Shown: one piece after another, positions 45,917 through 58,859 of the stretch | Position numbering within the stretch: position 1 is the first letter of the stretch | How the letters are laid out: the number at the start of each line of letters is the position of its first letter | Assembly (NCBI RefSeq): GCF_014851395.1 | Contig: NW_024041039.1 | Location: 10,566,417-10,630,416 of the forward strand | From: Micropterus salmoides | Lineage: Eukaryota; Chordata; Actinopteri; Centrarchiformes; Centrarchidae | Reading direction: 5' to 3' | DNA: 64,000 bases | Notes under the pieces: generated by a model | What the model was told of the DNA's origin: nothing | The model's database searches: none | What the model saw: the letters and a program-made list of their open reading frames with translations, nothing else | Program-made: the position numbers and the translations under genes

Positions 45917-46496
45917 AAGAAATAGTTTGACATTTTGGGAAGTTTGCTCATTCGCTTTTTTGCTGAGACATATCTGTAGACATTATATGAAGCTACAGCC
46001 TGCCCGGCGCTGTCCAAAGTCAAAATTCTGCCTACAAGCACCTCTAAAGCTCATAAACATATGATGTCATGTTTGATTAATCCTTACAGAAACCAAAGTG
46101 TAAAAACGGGAGGGTTATGTCCCAGATAATTTCATAGCTGGGAGCCTTGTCATCACCTGAGGTTGCTAGGACTCCAGGATGTTGCTGCACCAAAGCAAAA
46201 AATAGTCTGGTACATAAACCCCCCAAAAACCATGACTTGTTGTTTTTGCACAACAAATTAAAGAAACAAGATATAATGGGTTAATCAATGAGCTTGAGAG
46301 GTGCTAGTAGGCAGATTTTGTTACCTTTGAACAGAGCCAGGGTTGCTATTTCCCTGTTTCTAGTCTTTATGCTAAGCAAAGCTAACCGGATGCTGGCTGT
46401 ATGTCTCTACATTTAACAGACAGACATGAAAGGGATATCAATCTCATCTAACTCTTAACAAGAAAGCAAGTTTCTCAAAATATCAAACTGTTTCTT
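45917..46496. mobile_element. Family M, most complete copy with terminal inverted repeats
   Basis: The left end AAGAAATAGTTTGACATTTT continues GGGAAGTTTGC. The right end, reverse complemented, is AAGAAACAGTTTGATATTTT continuing GAGAAACTTGC. Over 31 bp there are about 5 mismatches, so this is a TIR element of 580 bp. Sub-terminal modules (AGTCTTTATGCTAAGC, GAGAGGTGCTAGTAGGC) recur in at least six other places here. No ORF is present. The target duplication is not clear, so the superfamily is open. Confidence 0.7.
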
Positions 46497-49429
46497 AAAG
46501 CTTTTTATTGCATGCTTGTTAAAATAATGCTAAACTCTAGCTCCTTCATCAAAAGGAAGTGTTTGGAAAATTCTCTTTTTAAGCGTTGGAAAACACAAGG
46601 AAAGGTTCTGTAATGATTTGGTATAAGAAATTTGTGCCAAGGTATGCTTTATTCCACTGAGCAACTTTCAAGGAATAATCATCAGAATTACTAATGCATG
46701 TTATATAAAGGATGCACAAAGAAGGAAATTGCCAGTGGCAACTGCTGTTATGTCTCTTGTGTGTCGGATCGCTCACGTTACAAATGTAACGGCCTTCATT
46801 CTTCACACACTCATGAGGGTACCATCTCATGCGGCTTGTCAGAGGCGTGTTAAGCTATAATAGTCGCACCATAACTTCTCAAAATTGATTTGATTCTGGG
46901 CTGTGTTTGTCTTGGCTGGGGCCAGTCTTTGTGGTTGTGGTCTCAAAGTGGAAAGCAGAGGGCAAGAGGGGAGGAGGAGGTTGGAAAGACTGGGGAGAGA
47001 GAACGAGAAGAGGGTGGTATTCAGAGCATTATGTAAGACTTCAAACAGGTTCAGTTTGGCGAGGAGTGTTGACGTGAAAGTTGTGGGCCCCTTGGGTCAG
47101 GTGGCCCCTCACATAGCCTCCCATATGGTCTGCATTTCCCCTCATTGCCTCCGCCCTTCGTCTAATTGGCAGGTAATGTATCGTTGCTCTGGCCTATCTT
47201 CCCCTCCGTCACTGTTATTCTTCTCTTTTATTAATGGAAGGCACAGTGGTGTGGTGGTGGAGGTGATAGTGGCTCTGGGCTTGGCACCACGCCATGGAGA
47301 GGCCCAACACTGACACTTTATACAGCGGCAGGTTTTACCAAGGTGTTCATTTCAAGAGCATCTCCTCTGCTTCTGCTTCTTCTCTTTCTTCTCCCCCTGG
47401 CCGTGGAAAGTAAATCAAAGCTAGAGCTGACACTGGACACCTTATTCAATCTGATTGTGGTTACAACATACACCCATCCCACATTTGTAACATACATATG
47501 GACACACACACACACACGCATGCACATGACTTCAGGCTTGTTTGCATTTACACACATACTGTATATACGTGTGTTCCCTAGCATTCATCACTTCAGCTCT
47601 CACCATGTTATCCGCCAGTGCAGGTTTTTCTTTCCCCCTCCCACCCATAACCAGCCAGGCAGCTTATTTTACAGCCTCTCTGCACAAGTCACTGCTAAGC
47701 ATAACAATACATAAGCAGACATATGTTTGTCATAAACTGCAAGGCTCAAAATTACATTACAATTGTTTACACTTTGAACAAGGTTCAAAAAGAATCATCG
47801 TACACCACATTTAATCATGCGCTGTACTTAATGTTCATAATTCTCTCGTGATTTTCCACTGCTGCCGGACAGTGGAAGCCTAACTACAGCAAAACAACAT
47901 GGGCCAATCAACATAAGTAGCCCTGTTAGTAGCAGTAAATGCCAAACCCTGTTTGTTATGCCTCACAGGCCAAGTCTCTCTCTGCAGTGACTCCATGTAT
48001 GGGGCTGGAGCTCTACTATATTCAGATTCTGGTTTAGCAAGCTGCTACAGGCATGACAGTAGCAGCATGAGCACGGCTGTGTTCTTCAGGCCTTTTGTGA
48101 GGGACATAAATGTCCATAGGATTTTGCTAACATCCTGTGCTGCGGATCAGGCCAACATTACCGTCTGGTGCACATGGAAGAGCTCAATTACATAACTTAA
48201 GACTTTCATTAGCCTCTCCGCTCCATTGAGTTCTCTGGGAAAGGTCCAGATGTGACTTCATGAAGGGCTCTCTCTATGCTGAGCCTGTTCGCTCTGTTCC
48301 GCTATGCCCCCCTTCTCCATCCCTGCAGCTGTAAGCACTCAGAGGAAAAGTAGGGAGAGAGGGGAGGGAGGTAGAGTGCTTTATTAAAAAAATCAGACAC
48401 CCTCTAGACCCCCCAATCTCCCTTGAAAACAGTTCCAGCCCCACCCAGAGAAGGCATATAGTCCCCTTCTCTCCCATAGGTCTTCTAAAGTAGGCCAATA
48501 AGTCTTTTAGCATGTGGTCTCCCTGTCAGCCCGAGGTGGCTGACTAGACAGGCTGCTGCTCCAGGCACAGGGGCAGGAAGTGGTAGCCGGCCAGGAGACT
48601 CTGAGAAGCTGCCCAAGTAAACAACCTTCCCCCTTTAGCACACATACTCATACACATTGATGTGTTTGCATGCTCATACACATTCAGATGTGTTTACATA
48701 TGCGGCAGACTTGTACATACACACATACACACACATTTGATGCGTCACCTCCAGAAACACTGACGACCTATTACTGGGAAATACTGTAAATCTGGATAGC
48801 ACTGTGTTACTGTTAATATCATGGTGGTTTATGGATGACATTAATTTATTTTAGGCTTTTGGTTTGGCTGCGACCACAATGTCCTTTAAAGATCGAAAAC
48901 TGGAAATTGTTAAGAGCCTTCTAATCAAATTAATGGCTGTGTTGTTTGATCGTGTTGTTTGATCGCGTGTGTGCAAAGCATGAATTTGTACTGTGCAGCT
49001 GTGTGTGCGCCACTGTGGAACGTCATACCAAAATCTTATGCCAAAGCTACAATTTCTGCCTTAAAGGGGTAGTTTGTTCAACACACTGCTGCTGTCTGAT
49101 ATCCAAAACTCTTGATTGTGTGACTTTGTGTCTGAGTATCGTGGTCATGATGGTTTTCCAGAGCAGGGCAGCTGTTTGTGTGACTCTGTGTTTCTGGGAA
49201 CGGACACAGGTGGGGAATCGGTTAGGGCTGTGATTTATAGAGATCTCCTTTGCCTCGCATTGTGCTGCGGCCTTCCTCCGGGCCCCAGCCTGCTCTAACC
49301 CTTCTCGCCTGTTATTCTGTGTCTCCTGTAACAATGATGCGTGATTCGCAGAGTGGAAAACCCAGATGAGTTCCCCTCTGAGAACAAATTTATTGTTTCC
49401 CCGCAAAGAGCTATTGTGTAGGTGGTTTA
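46497..49429. other. 2.9 kb with no gene seen
   Basis: Several 80-136-codon frames (46903-47313, 47343-47714, 49047-49406) lack domains and splice context. A CA stretch lies at 47503-47517 and a 13-bp duplication (GTTGTTTGATCGT type) at 48940-48966. Confidence 0.45.
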
Positions 49430-51375
49430 AGTTTTTTCTTGGGTAGATGCAGACCCAAGCAAAGCTGTTTTAAGTCTTTTGGGGCAAGTCAAAGACTCTA
49501 ACCATGTGAAAGCAAATCTCAAATCATCCCTCATGAGGAAACTTTCAAATTGAGTCTTCATAATCAAATTACAATTCAATTGCAAGTCTTTCAGGTTTAA
49601 ATGCTGAGTGATAAAATTAATAGAATTTGAATATTCTCCTTTCAAAGTTGTTTGAAGCTAACACAAAATCCTTTAGATGCATCGACCTAATAATTAATTT
49701 TTTTATTTTTATTTAAATAATTAAATTTCAAGGTCACCGTTCCTGCCTTATGCTGTTTTGTTTGTTTTTAATTGTTCTGATATTTTATGTTGTTGAAAAT
49801 GAAGACTACATTACCAGTAGCTGAACAGTGGCCACTTGCTTTGGAGTCACAGTAAAGTGGCAGCTTCCATAATGTGACCTATTTCAAAGTGTAACTGGGT
49901 GTTAACTAACATGCTCTATTAGAGCTGCCACAAGCTACCAGTCATACCAAAACAAATAAGGCTGTGGCAAAATGAAAACGAATGGGAATCAACCACAACA
50001 AACTTGTCTCCTGATGAGGAACAATGCACTTCTTGTTTTACTTTTGTGATACACATATATGTGAGGTGTGTGTATAACAGGTAGAGGTCATAATAAAGGG
50101 TCAAAATAATGTCAGCAAACTGACTCAGTAGTGTCAGTTACCCAGCATTATCTATCCAAAGTTTGCTAACACTAGCTGTCATAACAGATAGTGACGCTGT
50201 CAGCAAACCTTCTCAGTGTATTGAATTGGGCAATTATGTTTTTTAATTGCTTACGAAGTTATGTAGTCTCTATTTAAAGACATTATCATGAGGTGACATG
50301 GGACCAAAGTCAAAAAAAACCCCCAAGTCTCTTGTGAGGGTGAGTTTGCTGTCAGTTTTAAAAATTGACAAGTTTGTCTGTAACATGTTAAAATTGTAAG
50401 ACGGGCATAAGAGTTATATAGTGAGAAAACTGACTCAGTAATGTCAGTTATACAGGAATATCTATCTAAAGTTAGCTAACATTGGCTAGCATTAGCCACC
50501 ACAAGCTAGCTGTCATGCCAGTACAAGGGAGGCTGTAGCAGCAAAACCCCTGAGTGTATTGAACTGGGCAATAGTGTGTTTTATTGCTTACGAAACCAAT
50601 TCATCTCGCATTACTATTGTAATAAACAAAACTGAAATGTTTATCTGTAACATACTATAATGTAAGACTAGCATAAGAAGACTAATTGAAGGTAGGGTAA
50701 GTAAATCTAATCCAATACACGTCTTTTTGTTAATTTCAGCCAATCTCCTCACAGTCCGCTAGCTGTCTGTTCTGTGTTTACGCTGAACACAAATCTGGTG
50801 TTTATACACAGCCCTGGCACACAACACTACTCCAGCCATTGCAGCCATGATACGTGTGTGAGATAGCATTAAATTACTTGCCCACGGACATTTAGCTTAC
50901 TTTCTACTTTGCCAAGATATGCCGTTATTTTGAGAGTTGTGAGTATTGCCGTGCTGTTTCTGGAACCATCTCATCCTCTCTGAATGTTAGCTTCACAGCA
51001 GCAACTGTAGCGACAGGCTAATGTTACTTACATTTCTTTCTGTTTGCTCTTTATCATGGCATTTGGTCATGGATTTCTTCAGAATTGCACATCCCACCTT
51101 TTACATCAGATACCCAATTATTCAGCTAAAATAAGATGCCATAATCTAGCAGTCATACAAGTAACACCAGGCCAAGTAAGGCTGTAGCAGAAAACCAGTG
51201 TAAATTAAACAACTTTTTAAATTGTGAATGGGAGATTGTTAGTCATTTAAAAGTTACACAGTCTCATTTTAAGTCCAGACAAGTCTGAAGTCCTCATTTT
51301 TGTCTGACTCGCGTCTAAGTTTTAACTCACAAATCAACATCTCTGGACCCAAGTCAAAGTGCAATCTTAATTTGA
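49430..51375. repeat. Composite repeat block: AAGTC-rich edges, about 310-bp degenerate tandem units, and repeat R
   Basis: Both edges are AAGTC-rich (49460-49590 and 51275-51360), with GACCCAAG at 49449-49456 and again in GGACCCAAGTCAAAG near 51346. Inside, CTGACTCAGTA(G/A)TGTCAGTTA recurs at 50120 and 50430 (offset 310). Related GGCTGT(A/G)GCA modules occur near 49962, 50530 and 51180. 50695-51110 is a copy of repeat R (12925-13400). This may be one large non-autonomous element. Confidence 0.55.
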
Positions 51376-53149
51376 GTCAACTGTCTGTCACCCTGGTTAA
51401 GTTTACAAAAAGTCTCACATAGAAACAGTACACCGTGGGCCCACTGGGTTTGTGATTGTTGGTTTAGTAATATCCTGACACCAGCATTGCTAAAGGCTTT
51501 TGTGTACAGTTACGCTCTAATTCTTTTTTCCTGCTTAACTGTGTGAGTGCATGTCACAGCAGGTTAGCAGGTGAGGCTTGAGGGTGAGCGCAGGACAGGT
51601 TTCGGGCCGGGCCTTATCACGATGGAAGACTCGCCTTGAGAAATGTGAAACAGTCAGACAATTCCAAATAATCTCTGTTGTGTTTTTACAGCTAAATTCC
51701 TCAATCAGAGCCATACACACGTCCCTGAGGGAACCCAGCGTCAACTGTTAAATGTGCCTTTCCAGCGGACGCTGCTTTGTGTTTTTAGGCCATGGTTCAG
51801 ACGTCGTACGAGCAGAAGCTTGCACGACTTGTATGTGTGTGTATGTTACTGTGTGTACTTTCTTCGTGTACGCCTGTGTGTTTCTGTGTGCTCTTTCTTA
51901 GTGAGTGGGTGTGAGATCTGCGGTTTCTCACAGTCAGTTCTTATCTTCGTCTCTCTGAGCCTCAGCCAGAGGATCATTGTGAAATATACACACACGCACA
52001 GAAACACGCACACACAGAAAGAGAGACAGAGATACAGAGTTCACTTTTAACTATTTCCTAACCTCCCAAGGCCAGATATCTAAGCCTTGTTTACAACTCA
52101 AACAAAAAGATGATACAGCCATAGTTACATTAGCAGGAGGGTGACTTTAGTCCAGTCATCGTCTCTGTCTCACTATCTCTTGTCTCTCTTTATCTTTCAA
52201 GCACCCAGAGTCCCCATTTTTCAAAGTTTCTGGCCTTGAAGTAGCTTGTACTTTATCACGTTTTCACCATTTTGTAATTTTTTTTCTTTCATCAACATCA
52301 TGTGATTGCGTTGAGTGTTAGATACCAGATGATCATCTGTGCATAGCGCAGACTTGGCCTCTGTACAAGATAGAGCAAGGACTTCCTGTAAAACTATCAC
52401 TGATGTCATCTTCTGTCTGGTTATGCCTTTAAAAGGCCTGAGTGACTCACGGCAACTGGTTAGTCAACTAGCTTCTATCATGGTCCAGTGCACATTTGTA
52501 GGCGGTTAGGGGTGGCGTAGGAGTGTGTTTATTTCTGTGGTGTGTGTGTGTGAGGTCATATAAATCAGTATCGAACTGGTGAGAAACTAAAAATTGTTGA
52601 AGAAGTGAGGAAGAGGTTGTTTGGTGGCGCTGCTGCTACCGGAGGAAACAGATGCTGCAAAACAAAACTGAGAATCATGTGTGAGGAAACATGCTGTTTT
52701 TAGCTTTAGTATGGTTCAGTGGTGTTCATTATCATGCATCACACACTTAGGACATAAGTGGCAAGTAAGCAAGCTGTGTAGTCTCTCCTCTATATTTCTT
52801 GAACTGTAATGCACCCTAACCCTAACCCTTCAGCCATGGTGTGTCTGTGAAAAGCTTTGAAACAGAATGGAAAGTTACACAACATCAGTCAATTGCTGAG
52901 ATCTGGGAACATGGCAACATTGCTAAAATGAAAAGAAGAGCAACAAACACAATCATACAGGTTTTACACTTACCTCCATGTTAACCAAACTTGTCTGGAA
53001 GAGAAAACAAGGACGAAAGGTCAAATTATTTCCCGAACTATCCATGTAAACATCCATCATGGCTTACTGACTAACTCCTTGATTCAACTTTAACCTCCCA
53101 TACTTATACATTTCAGGTCTGGTTTTACCTCCAAATAAAGTGAATTGGA
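51376..53149. other. 1.8 kb with no gene seen
   Basis: TG/CA-rich patches lie at 51830-51900 and 51985-52015. A short telomere-like motif at 52813-52829 is listed separately. Confidence 0.45.
52813..52829 (-). repeat. Short interstitial (CCCTAA) motif
   Basis: ACCCTAACCCTAACCCT has fewer than three vertebrate telomere units, so it is probably chance. Confidence 0.8.
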
Positions 53150-53310
53150 TTAGTGATCCCCAACCTACGAGTCTGGACCTCAGCAAGGGGTTACGAGGTT
53201 ATTACTGGGGTAGGAAATGAGAAAAAACTCAATTATCATATTTTACTTACACAAAATAATGTTTATTTTTAGTTCTTTCTTTAATATTTACCTTTTTCCT
53301 ATTGAAATGC
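53150..53310 (+). repeat. hAT-like repeat fragment (CAGTGGTTCCC family)
   Basis: TTAGTGATCCCCAACCTACG, then CAGCAAGGGGTTACGAGGTT and GGTAGGAAATGAGAAAAAAC, parallel the copy at 17998-18312. Confidence 0.6.
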
Positions 53311-54649
53311 TGTTTAGCAGATGTTGCTCTCTTAATGGAGGCCACTAGGCCTGAGACAGGAAGAGTTAAGTGGTTCAGCACTCAGAAGAGCTGAGGGAGT
53401 GATTCACTCGGCCCAGTGGACCAGAAACCCAAAGCACAACAGTGTCAGGTTCGGGAAGGGCTCTCCCATTGGCCAGACCTCGTTTCCCTTTCTGTGGTCC
53501 AGCTCGTCTCATTAGGAAAAAGTCATCGCTTGTCCATTAGCACGGGGCACTGCAAGAGTTTAGTGGCTCTGTGTTTGTTTTTCTGTCACACTAAGGAGTG
53601 GAAGGGTGTGTTTCCACAACCTGTCAGACAGCCATCACCAGTGCTCTCCTCTGAAGCCTCCTCACCTCTCTGCTCTTCTGCTCAACACATATGTGTTTTT
53701 TCTCCCTTTCTTTTACAGGTCAAGGGTTGCCACTTAGTCCAGGGGAAGAAAAGCACATGTGACACTGGATCCTGGCTGGGCTAATGGTCATTACTTGGTA
53801 AGCTGTGTGTGTCATAGTTTCAGTCACCTAGATAATAGGGCTGCAGAGTGCCTGGGTTAAACCCACAGGATCAGGGAGTGGTTGTGACTGTTGTCTTTGT
53901 TGATCTACAATCAGTCACACTGTGACACATATGGCCATAGACCCACAAAGATAAAGCTTGCCATTTGGCGCAGGCAAAAGAAAAAAGTGTTACATACACT
54001 GAGATTAGAGCATGTGATTACTAAAACTGTAAAGCCTGAAGTTAGCTCAACCGCATCATAATCTGATGAGATATTTTATGAAACGTGATTACCCAGAAAC
54101 ATGTATGTAGGGGAAATTGTGAAGAAAAATGCATATTTAATTATATTCTGCTTTGAAGACAAAGCAAATGAAAATCCCTACAATTTTTCAGAAATGTAAA
54201 TTTGGATATTCCACTTTCTATGTTACTCAAAGTATTGTTTTGTATTCAGAAGGTTAACTTCCCAAACATGAAATATACACGGGCTGATAATAGACAGGAA
54301 GGGATTAGAGATGGGATGAGAAGGCCCCTTGTTAACACATTATAAAACATATCCCCATAATTAAGGGAAAAGTTTCAATATTTGGGAAAACAAGACTCTA
54401 ACTCCCCACAATCCCCCATGTGAAGCCATGAGGAAATTAACCACATGTGCAGAGTTAAAAAGGAGTGGAGAGATTGTAAGTGTACTTTCACTATACATAT
54501 GCAAGATCGGCCCATTAGAAGCAGTGGCAGATTTAGAAGTCGGTCCTGTAACAGCAAGGCCAAACATTTGATCACTGTGACAGACACACTGCATATTGAT
54601 CATATGTGGCTGTAATTAAGAAAACCCTAAACCAAAGTGGCATGTAACC
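53311..54649. other. No gene seen
   Basis: A 122-codon frame (53416-53784) has no domain. It is followed by a GTAAG motif near 53800, but no matching exon could be found. Confidence 0.45.
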
Positions 54650-54925
54650 CAGGTAAAACATAATTTTTACGCTTTGGTTTTTGTACAGATTAAACAAACA
54701 AGATAACAAGTGTTGATTAGTGAGCTTCAGTGGAGTAGATAGGTGGAATTTTCAGATTCAGGCTAGCTGTTTTCAACTGTCTACATTTCTTTGTGCTAAG
54801 CTACACTAGCCAGCTGCTCTAGCTTCGTACCATAAAGACATCTGAGTGGTATCAATCTTCTCAATTCCCCGCCAAAAAGATGAGTAAGCCCATTTCCCAA
54901 AATGTCAAACTGTTGTTTGAAATTT
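54650..54925 (+). repeat. Family M copy
   Basis: AACAAGATAACAAGTGTTGA, TTAGTGAGCTTCAGTGGAGT, CTGAGTGGTATCAATCTTCT and CCCATTTCCCAAAATGTCAA keep the family M order. Confidence 0.7.
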
Positions 54926-57900
54926 GACCACCATGCACAAGCAGGCTTATGCTCTCACCGTGGATCAATAATTTTCACTTCACAGAGGAACATCTAATCC
55001 CTCCACTGACATTAAAGGTACAGTTTTTACATTGGTGGATATTTCCAAAGTGAGCTTTGGTATGTGTGTCTGCAGGAGGTTAATCGTTTCTCTGTTTTTT
55101 CTACAGACATAGCAGCTTATGAATAGCCCCTAAACTAACCTCTTCACTCAGTGTCAACCTCAGCCCTTGTCTGGTCATTAATTACCCCTCCAACATCACC
55201 TCACACAGTGCAGAGACACAGATACATGCACACATGTATACATGCATGCAGGCAGGGTTGCAGCTACCCTGCTCTCAGCTGTGATTGCAGATAAGGGAAA
55301 TAGCACATCCAGCACTATTTGCTCACCTCTTTCTCAAACAAAGAGGTAAACCTGCCCCTGATAACACAATTACAAAGTGTACATGCCGCCACATTCTCTT
55401 GCTCAACCGTGCAGGTTAAAGGTGAATGAAGATTGTGAACTGAGAGTAAAACTACACACCTGCTTTATCCTGTTGTGTAGGAAGCAATGACTGAATTGCA
55501 AACTTGATCTGTGTCACCGTTCTGTTTCCATATTGGAAAGTAACCTGCTGTAAACTATGATGAAGTAATGGAAGTTTTGTTCTTTTTTCTTCACAAATCA
55601 AAGAGCAGGAGACCCCCTCCCTCCGCCACCCTCAGACCTGCTGCTGAAACCCACTTCCTGGTACAGTACTTCATCTCAAGGTGCCTCTATATACACATAG
55701 ACACACACACCACACAAACAGGAAACAGCCCTTTCATGTCCCTCAAGCTGCAGTTTAAGACCTTCTGAAAGGGTGCAGCAAAAAAGGAAGGTGCACACAC
55801 TCACCTGGTTTAATTTGAGATATAGAAACCTTTCCTTTAAATAGGTTTGTCTTTCCTTCTGACCTTATTAAAACCAGTAATGTAGAAACATTTTGAAATG
55901 AATAATCTCTCCTTTGCCACAAACTAGGCTTGTACATTTCCTATGAACAGACTGTTAAAAATGCTCCAATACCAGTCTTTAGAATAGGCTTATAATTAGG
56001 ATTTTGGGTGCTGCATAAAAAAGTACTGTCAACAACAACCACAGATAAAGAGCATATGAAAATCCATTGTCTATAACTATGTGTCACAGCTGGGGTCTTT
56101 GAGACCTCAAATGGAAGTCATTCTATGTAGAGGCCTTCATAAACATGTCATGTTTATAAGCAATTTTCATAAAAGTAAAAAAAGTACACAACAGCAAGGT
56201 TAGGTATGTTTTGAGCTGTTAAAGAGGGCCAAACAGAACATCCATCCTTGTTCTTTGCTCTGGTGAAACATGAACCATTTCAATGAGGCCTTGCTTTCGT
56301 AGCACCCTGAGTTTGCAGTTACTTTACTTCAATAGCAAGTTACATTTATATTCATATTTTTTTAAGAGTAAGTCCTTCGATTAAAATTTCTACAATCCAC
56401 TTGTAAAACATGCTGTCTGCATTTTGACTTCTTCTTTCATGTTTGTTGTTGATCACTGCTTTAAAATGCAACAGGGATTTTGGTTTACTGTCCACATGTT
56501 GTGGGAATTTTCACTTTCAAGCGTGTGACACAAAATGAAACTATAACAAGTAGTGAGTATTCAACCACACCCTGGCCATAAACACCTATGAATATCAAAA
56601 AGGCAATATTTGGTAGGCTGTTACCCTATTTAACTTACTGGTGTGCCTAGAGAGGAAAAATATCTGGCTCAGCATGCAGGCAGCTTGTTCAGAGATGAGG
56701 GAGGGGGGTGGAGGGAGAAAAGGAACAAGACAAGAATCTGCCAGGCACAGGTTATATGGAATAAAGCAACAAGGGGGCCTCCATGGGTCAGCTGTGATGG
56801 GTCAGCGCCCATCATTGTATGGGGCGAAGGGAGTTCCTGTTCTGGCTCATTTTTGCAATCTGTGAGAATATAAACATGAACAGACGGAAGTGTCAAGACA
56901 GCAAGCGAAAGCAGAAGCAGTGTGGATGTTGAGTGGAGCATATGAAGGGGAAGCAACAGTGTGTTGTTATTGAAATGCCACACTGCTTGTATTCATAGTG
57001 AAATAGATGATCTACATTTATTTATCTATGTAAATGTTTATAACATTGACCGCATGTGGTACTATGAGCCTATCTTTGATTTAAGTGTTTATCCCATACT
57101 CATCAGGAATATCCTTACACACTTATCGATCAGCTAACTTGTAACCTCAGGACCATTGATAAGGTGATAACCTCAGCATGTCACACTTTTTTATTCTTGG
57201 AAATGTTACGGTTACAGCCCCCCCTGATCAATATTTCTGCTAAAACCAGCAGTGCTGTGTCTTTGTGTAATCAAACATGCTCAGGGTTTGATCATCCCCC
57301 AGGTCAATACCCCTGACTGCTCTCTGTGCAGTTCACCAATCAACTTCCACCACAGTGAAACTCCCTATAGTTCTGCATTATGCACACAAGTACAGCCTCT
57401 TCCATTACATCTCTGTATGAGTCTACCTTTAATTATAACATTTGTTAACATAGTTTGTCCTTTTACATAAAAAAGGAGTTGACAGTAAATTATTACATTG
57501 ACATGCAGTCAGTTATCTGTGGGCTACAACCATTTTTATTTTACCTATATTTGTTCACATTTTGGCAAATTGGAATAATTAAAAGTAAGCCGAATTAGCC
57601 ATTAGCAGTTCCTATTTGCAATGTACCTATGGATCTCCAGACAACTATCCCTGAATTACTTTGATACCAAAGAAAACTTTAAAACATAATGATTCTGCAG
57701 CAAGTTCTGTAGTTATAGATGAGTCATTTCTAAGTGGATTTATGGGGCGTGCTTCATACTTTTCCCACAACAATTCCCTGAAGGGCTGTATTATGCAAAT
57801 GTTATATAGCCAGTCTCCTCGACTGCTACCTGATAAAAAGGCCATGTATAGAAGGTATTTGAAAATTCATCTTCAGATCAGATTTTGTAGCTTCCTGCAT

Positions 57901-57990
57901 CGTATCTAGAACTGCATAAGGTGTAGGCGCATCTAAAATCTTCCCGATTGTCTGTAACAACCCTTGTACACAACCAATTACACAGTTTAA
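54926..57990. other. 3 kb with no gene seen, directly downstream of zfp36l1
   Basis: All frames here (for example 55568-55768, 56641-56865, 57661-57909) are short and domain-free. No interspersed repeat was recognised. This is one of the longest repeat-poor parts of the window and lies next to the gene's 3' end. Confidence 0.45.
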
Positions 57991-58010
57991 CTTTTCAAAA
58001 AAATACGGGG

Positions 58011-58016
58011 TTTATT
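58011..58016 (-). terminator. Likely zfp36l1 poly(A) signal AATAAA
   Basis: TTTATT on the plus strand is AATAAA in the transcript. Just downstream the minus strand is G/U-rich (TGTGTAATTGGTTGTGTACA, then GGGTTGTT), as expected of a downstream element. An alternative AATAAA at 59470-59475 would give a shorter 3' UTR of about 0.5 kb. Confidence 0.5.
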
Positions 58017-58587
58017 GACTTAACTGCAATCAATACTTACAAAAGGAGAAAAAAAAAACCACAACAGGTTCTCATAAACTCAAATTACTGTAGTGAAAAC
58101 AACATTGCTGAAAAATACATTCAACTGTTTTACTTTCTTTGTGTCAAAATCTGGTTCAACTCTTCCAAACACGTGAAGGCAACGCAGAACAAGTGACTTT
58201 AAAAAATTAATTGTCCTCCTTTATCAAATATAAAAAGGCAGAGAAGCCGTAGCTACCTGGAATGTATTCAATGAGGCACTTCCAATGGTCAAGAAGGGGC
58301 CAAGCAAGTGCGTCAAGCATCCAATCAAATTAAACAGAAAACAAAATAAACTTTCCTCAACCCATTTGGTCACAGATATTGCTTGTTATAAAAGACTGGG
58401 TGTAAGAACACTGCTGACAGAAGACATATCAACACCCGAGAGTTGAATCAATGTAATAACAGTTAGCTACTGTTACGGTCAGATTATTGTAATATGTGAA
58501 GGGGAAAACATCAGGAATGAATACAAGCAAATCTAGTTTAGATGGAATTGCAGTCCAATAAGTGGGAGTAAGAAAAAAAAAAAAGAC

Positions 58588-58859
58588 AATAAATAATCAA
58601 AACGCAAAACATCTTTTTTTTGCATTTTTTGCTTTAAATTAAGTTTCATTTTGACAAAGTGTAGTTGCAGAACAAAAGTCATTGAAGTACAATATATTAA
58701 ACTGTGAAAAAAGGAAAACTGACAAAAACGTCTTCACAATCTTTAGATTAATATGGAAGATCATAATTTAACATAAAAGAAAATATATTCTATTGTTCAT
58801 TATCCAGATAAATACAAAACAAAATTAACAAAAAAAATGCATATGATCACCAATAAATA
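58588..58859 (-). promoter_or_regulatory. AU-rich elements in the 3' UTR
   Basis: In transcript sense UAUUUAU occurs at 58853-58859, 58808-58814 and 58589-58595. The last lies within a perfect nonamer UUAUUUAUU (58588-58596). This nonamer is the optimal binding site known for ZFP36-family tandem zinc fingers, so the protein could bind its own mRNA. Confidence 0.65.

Noticed and set aside
52813..52829. Interstitial telomere repeat
   Set aside because: Fewer than three units; expected by chance in a 64-kb window of this composition and not evidence of a chromosome fusion.
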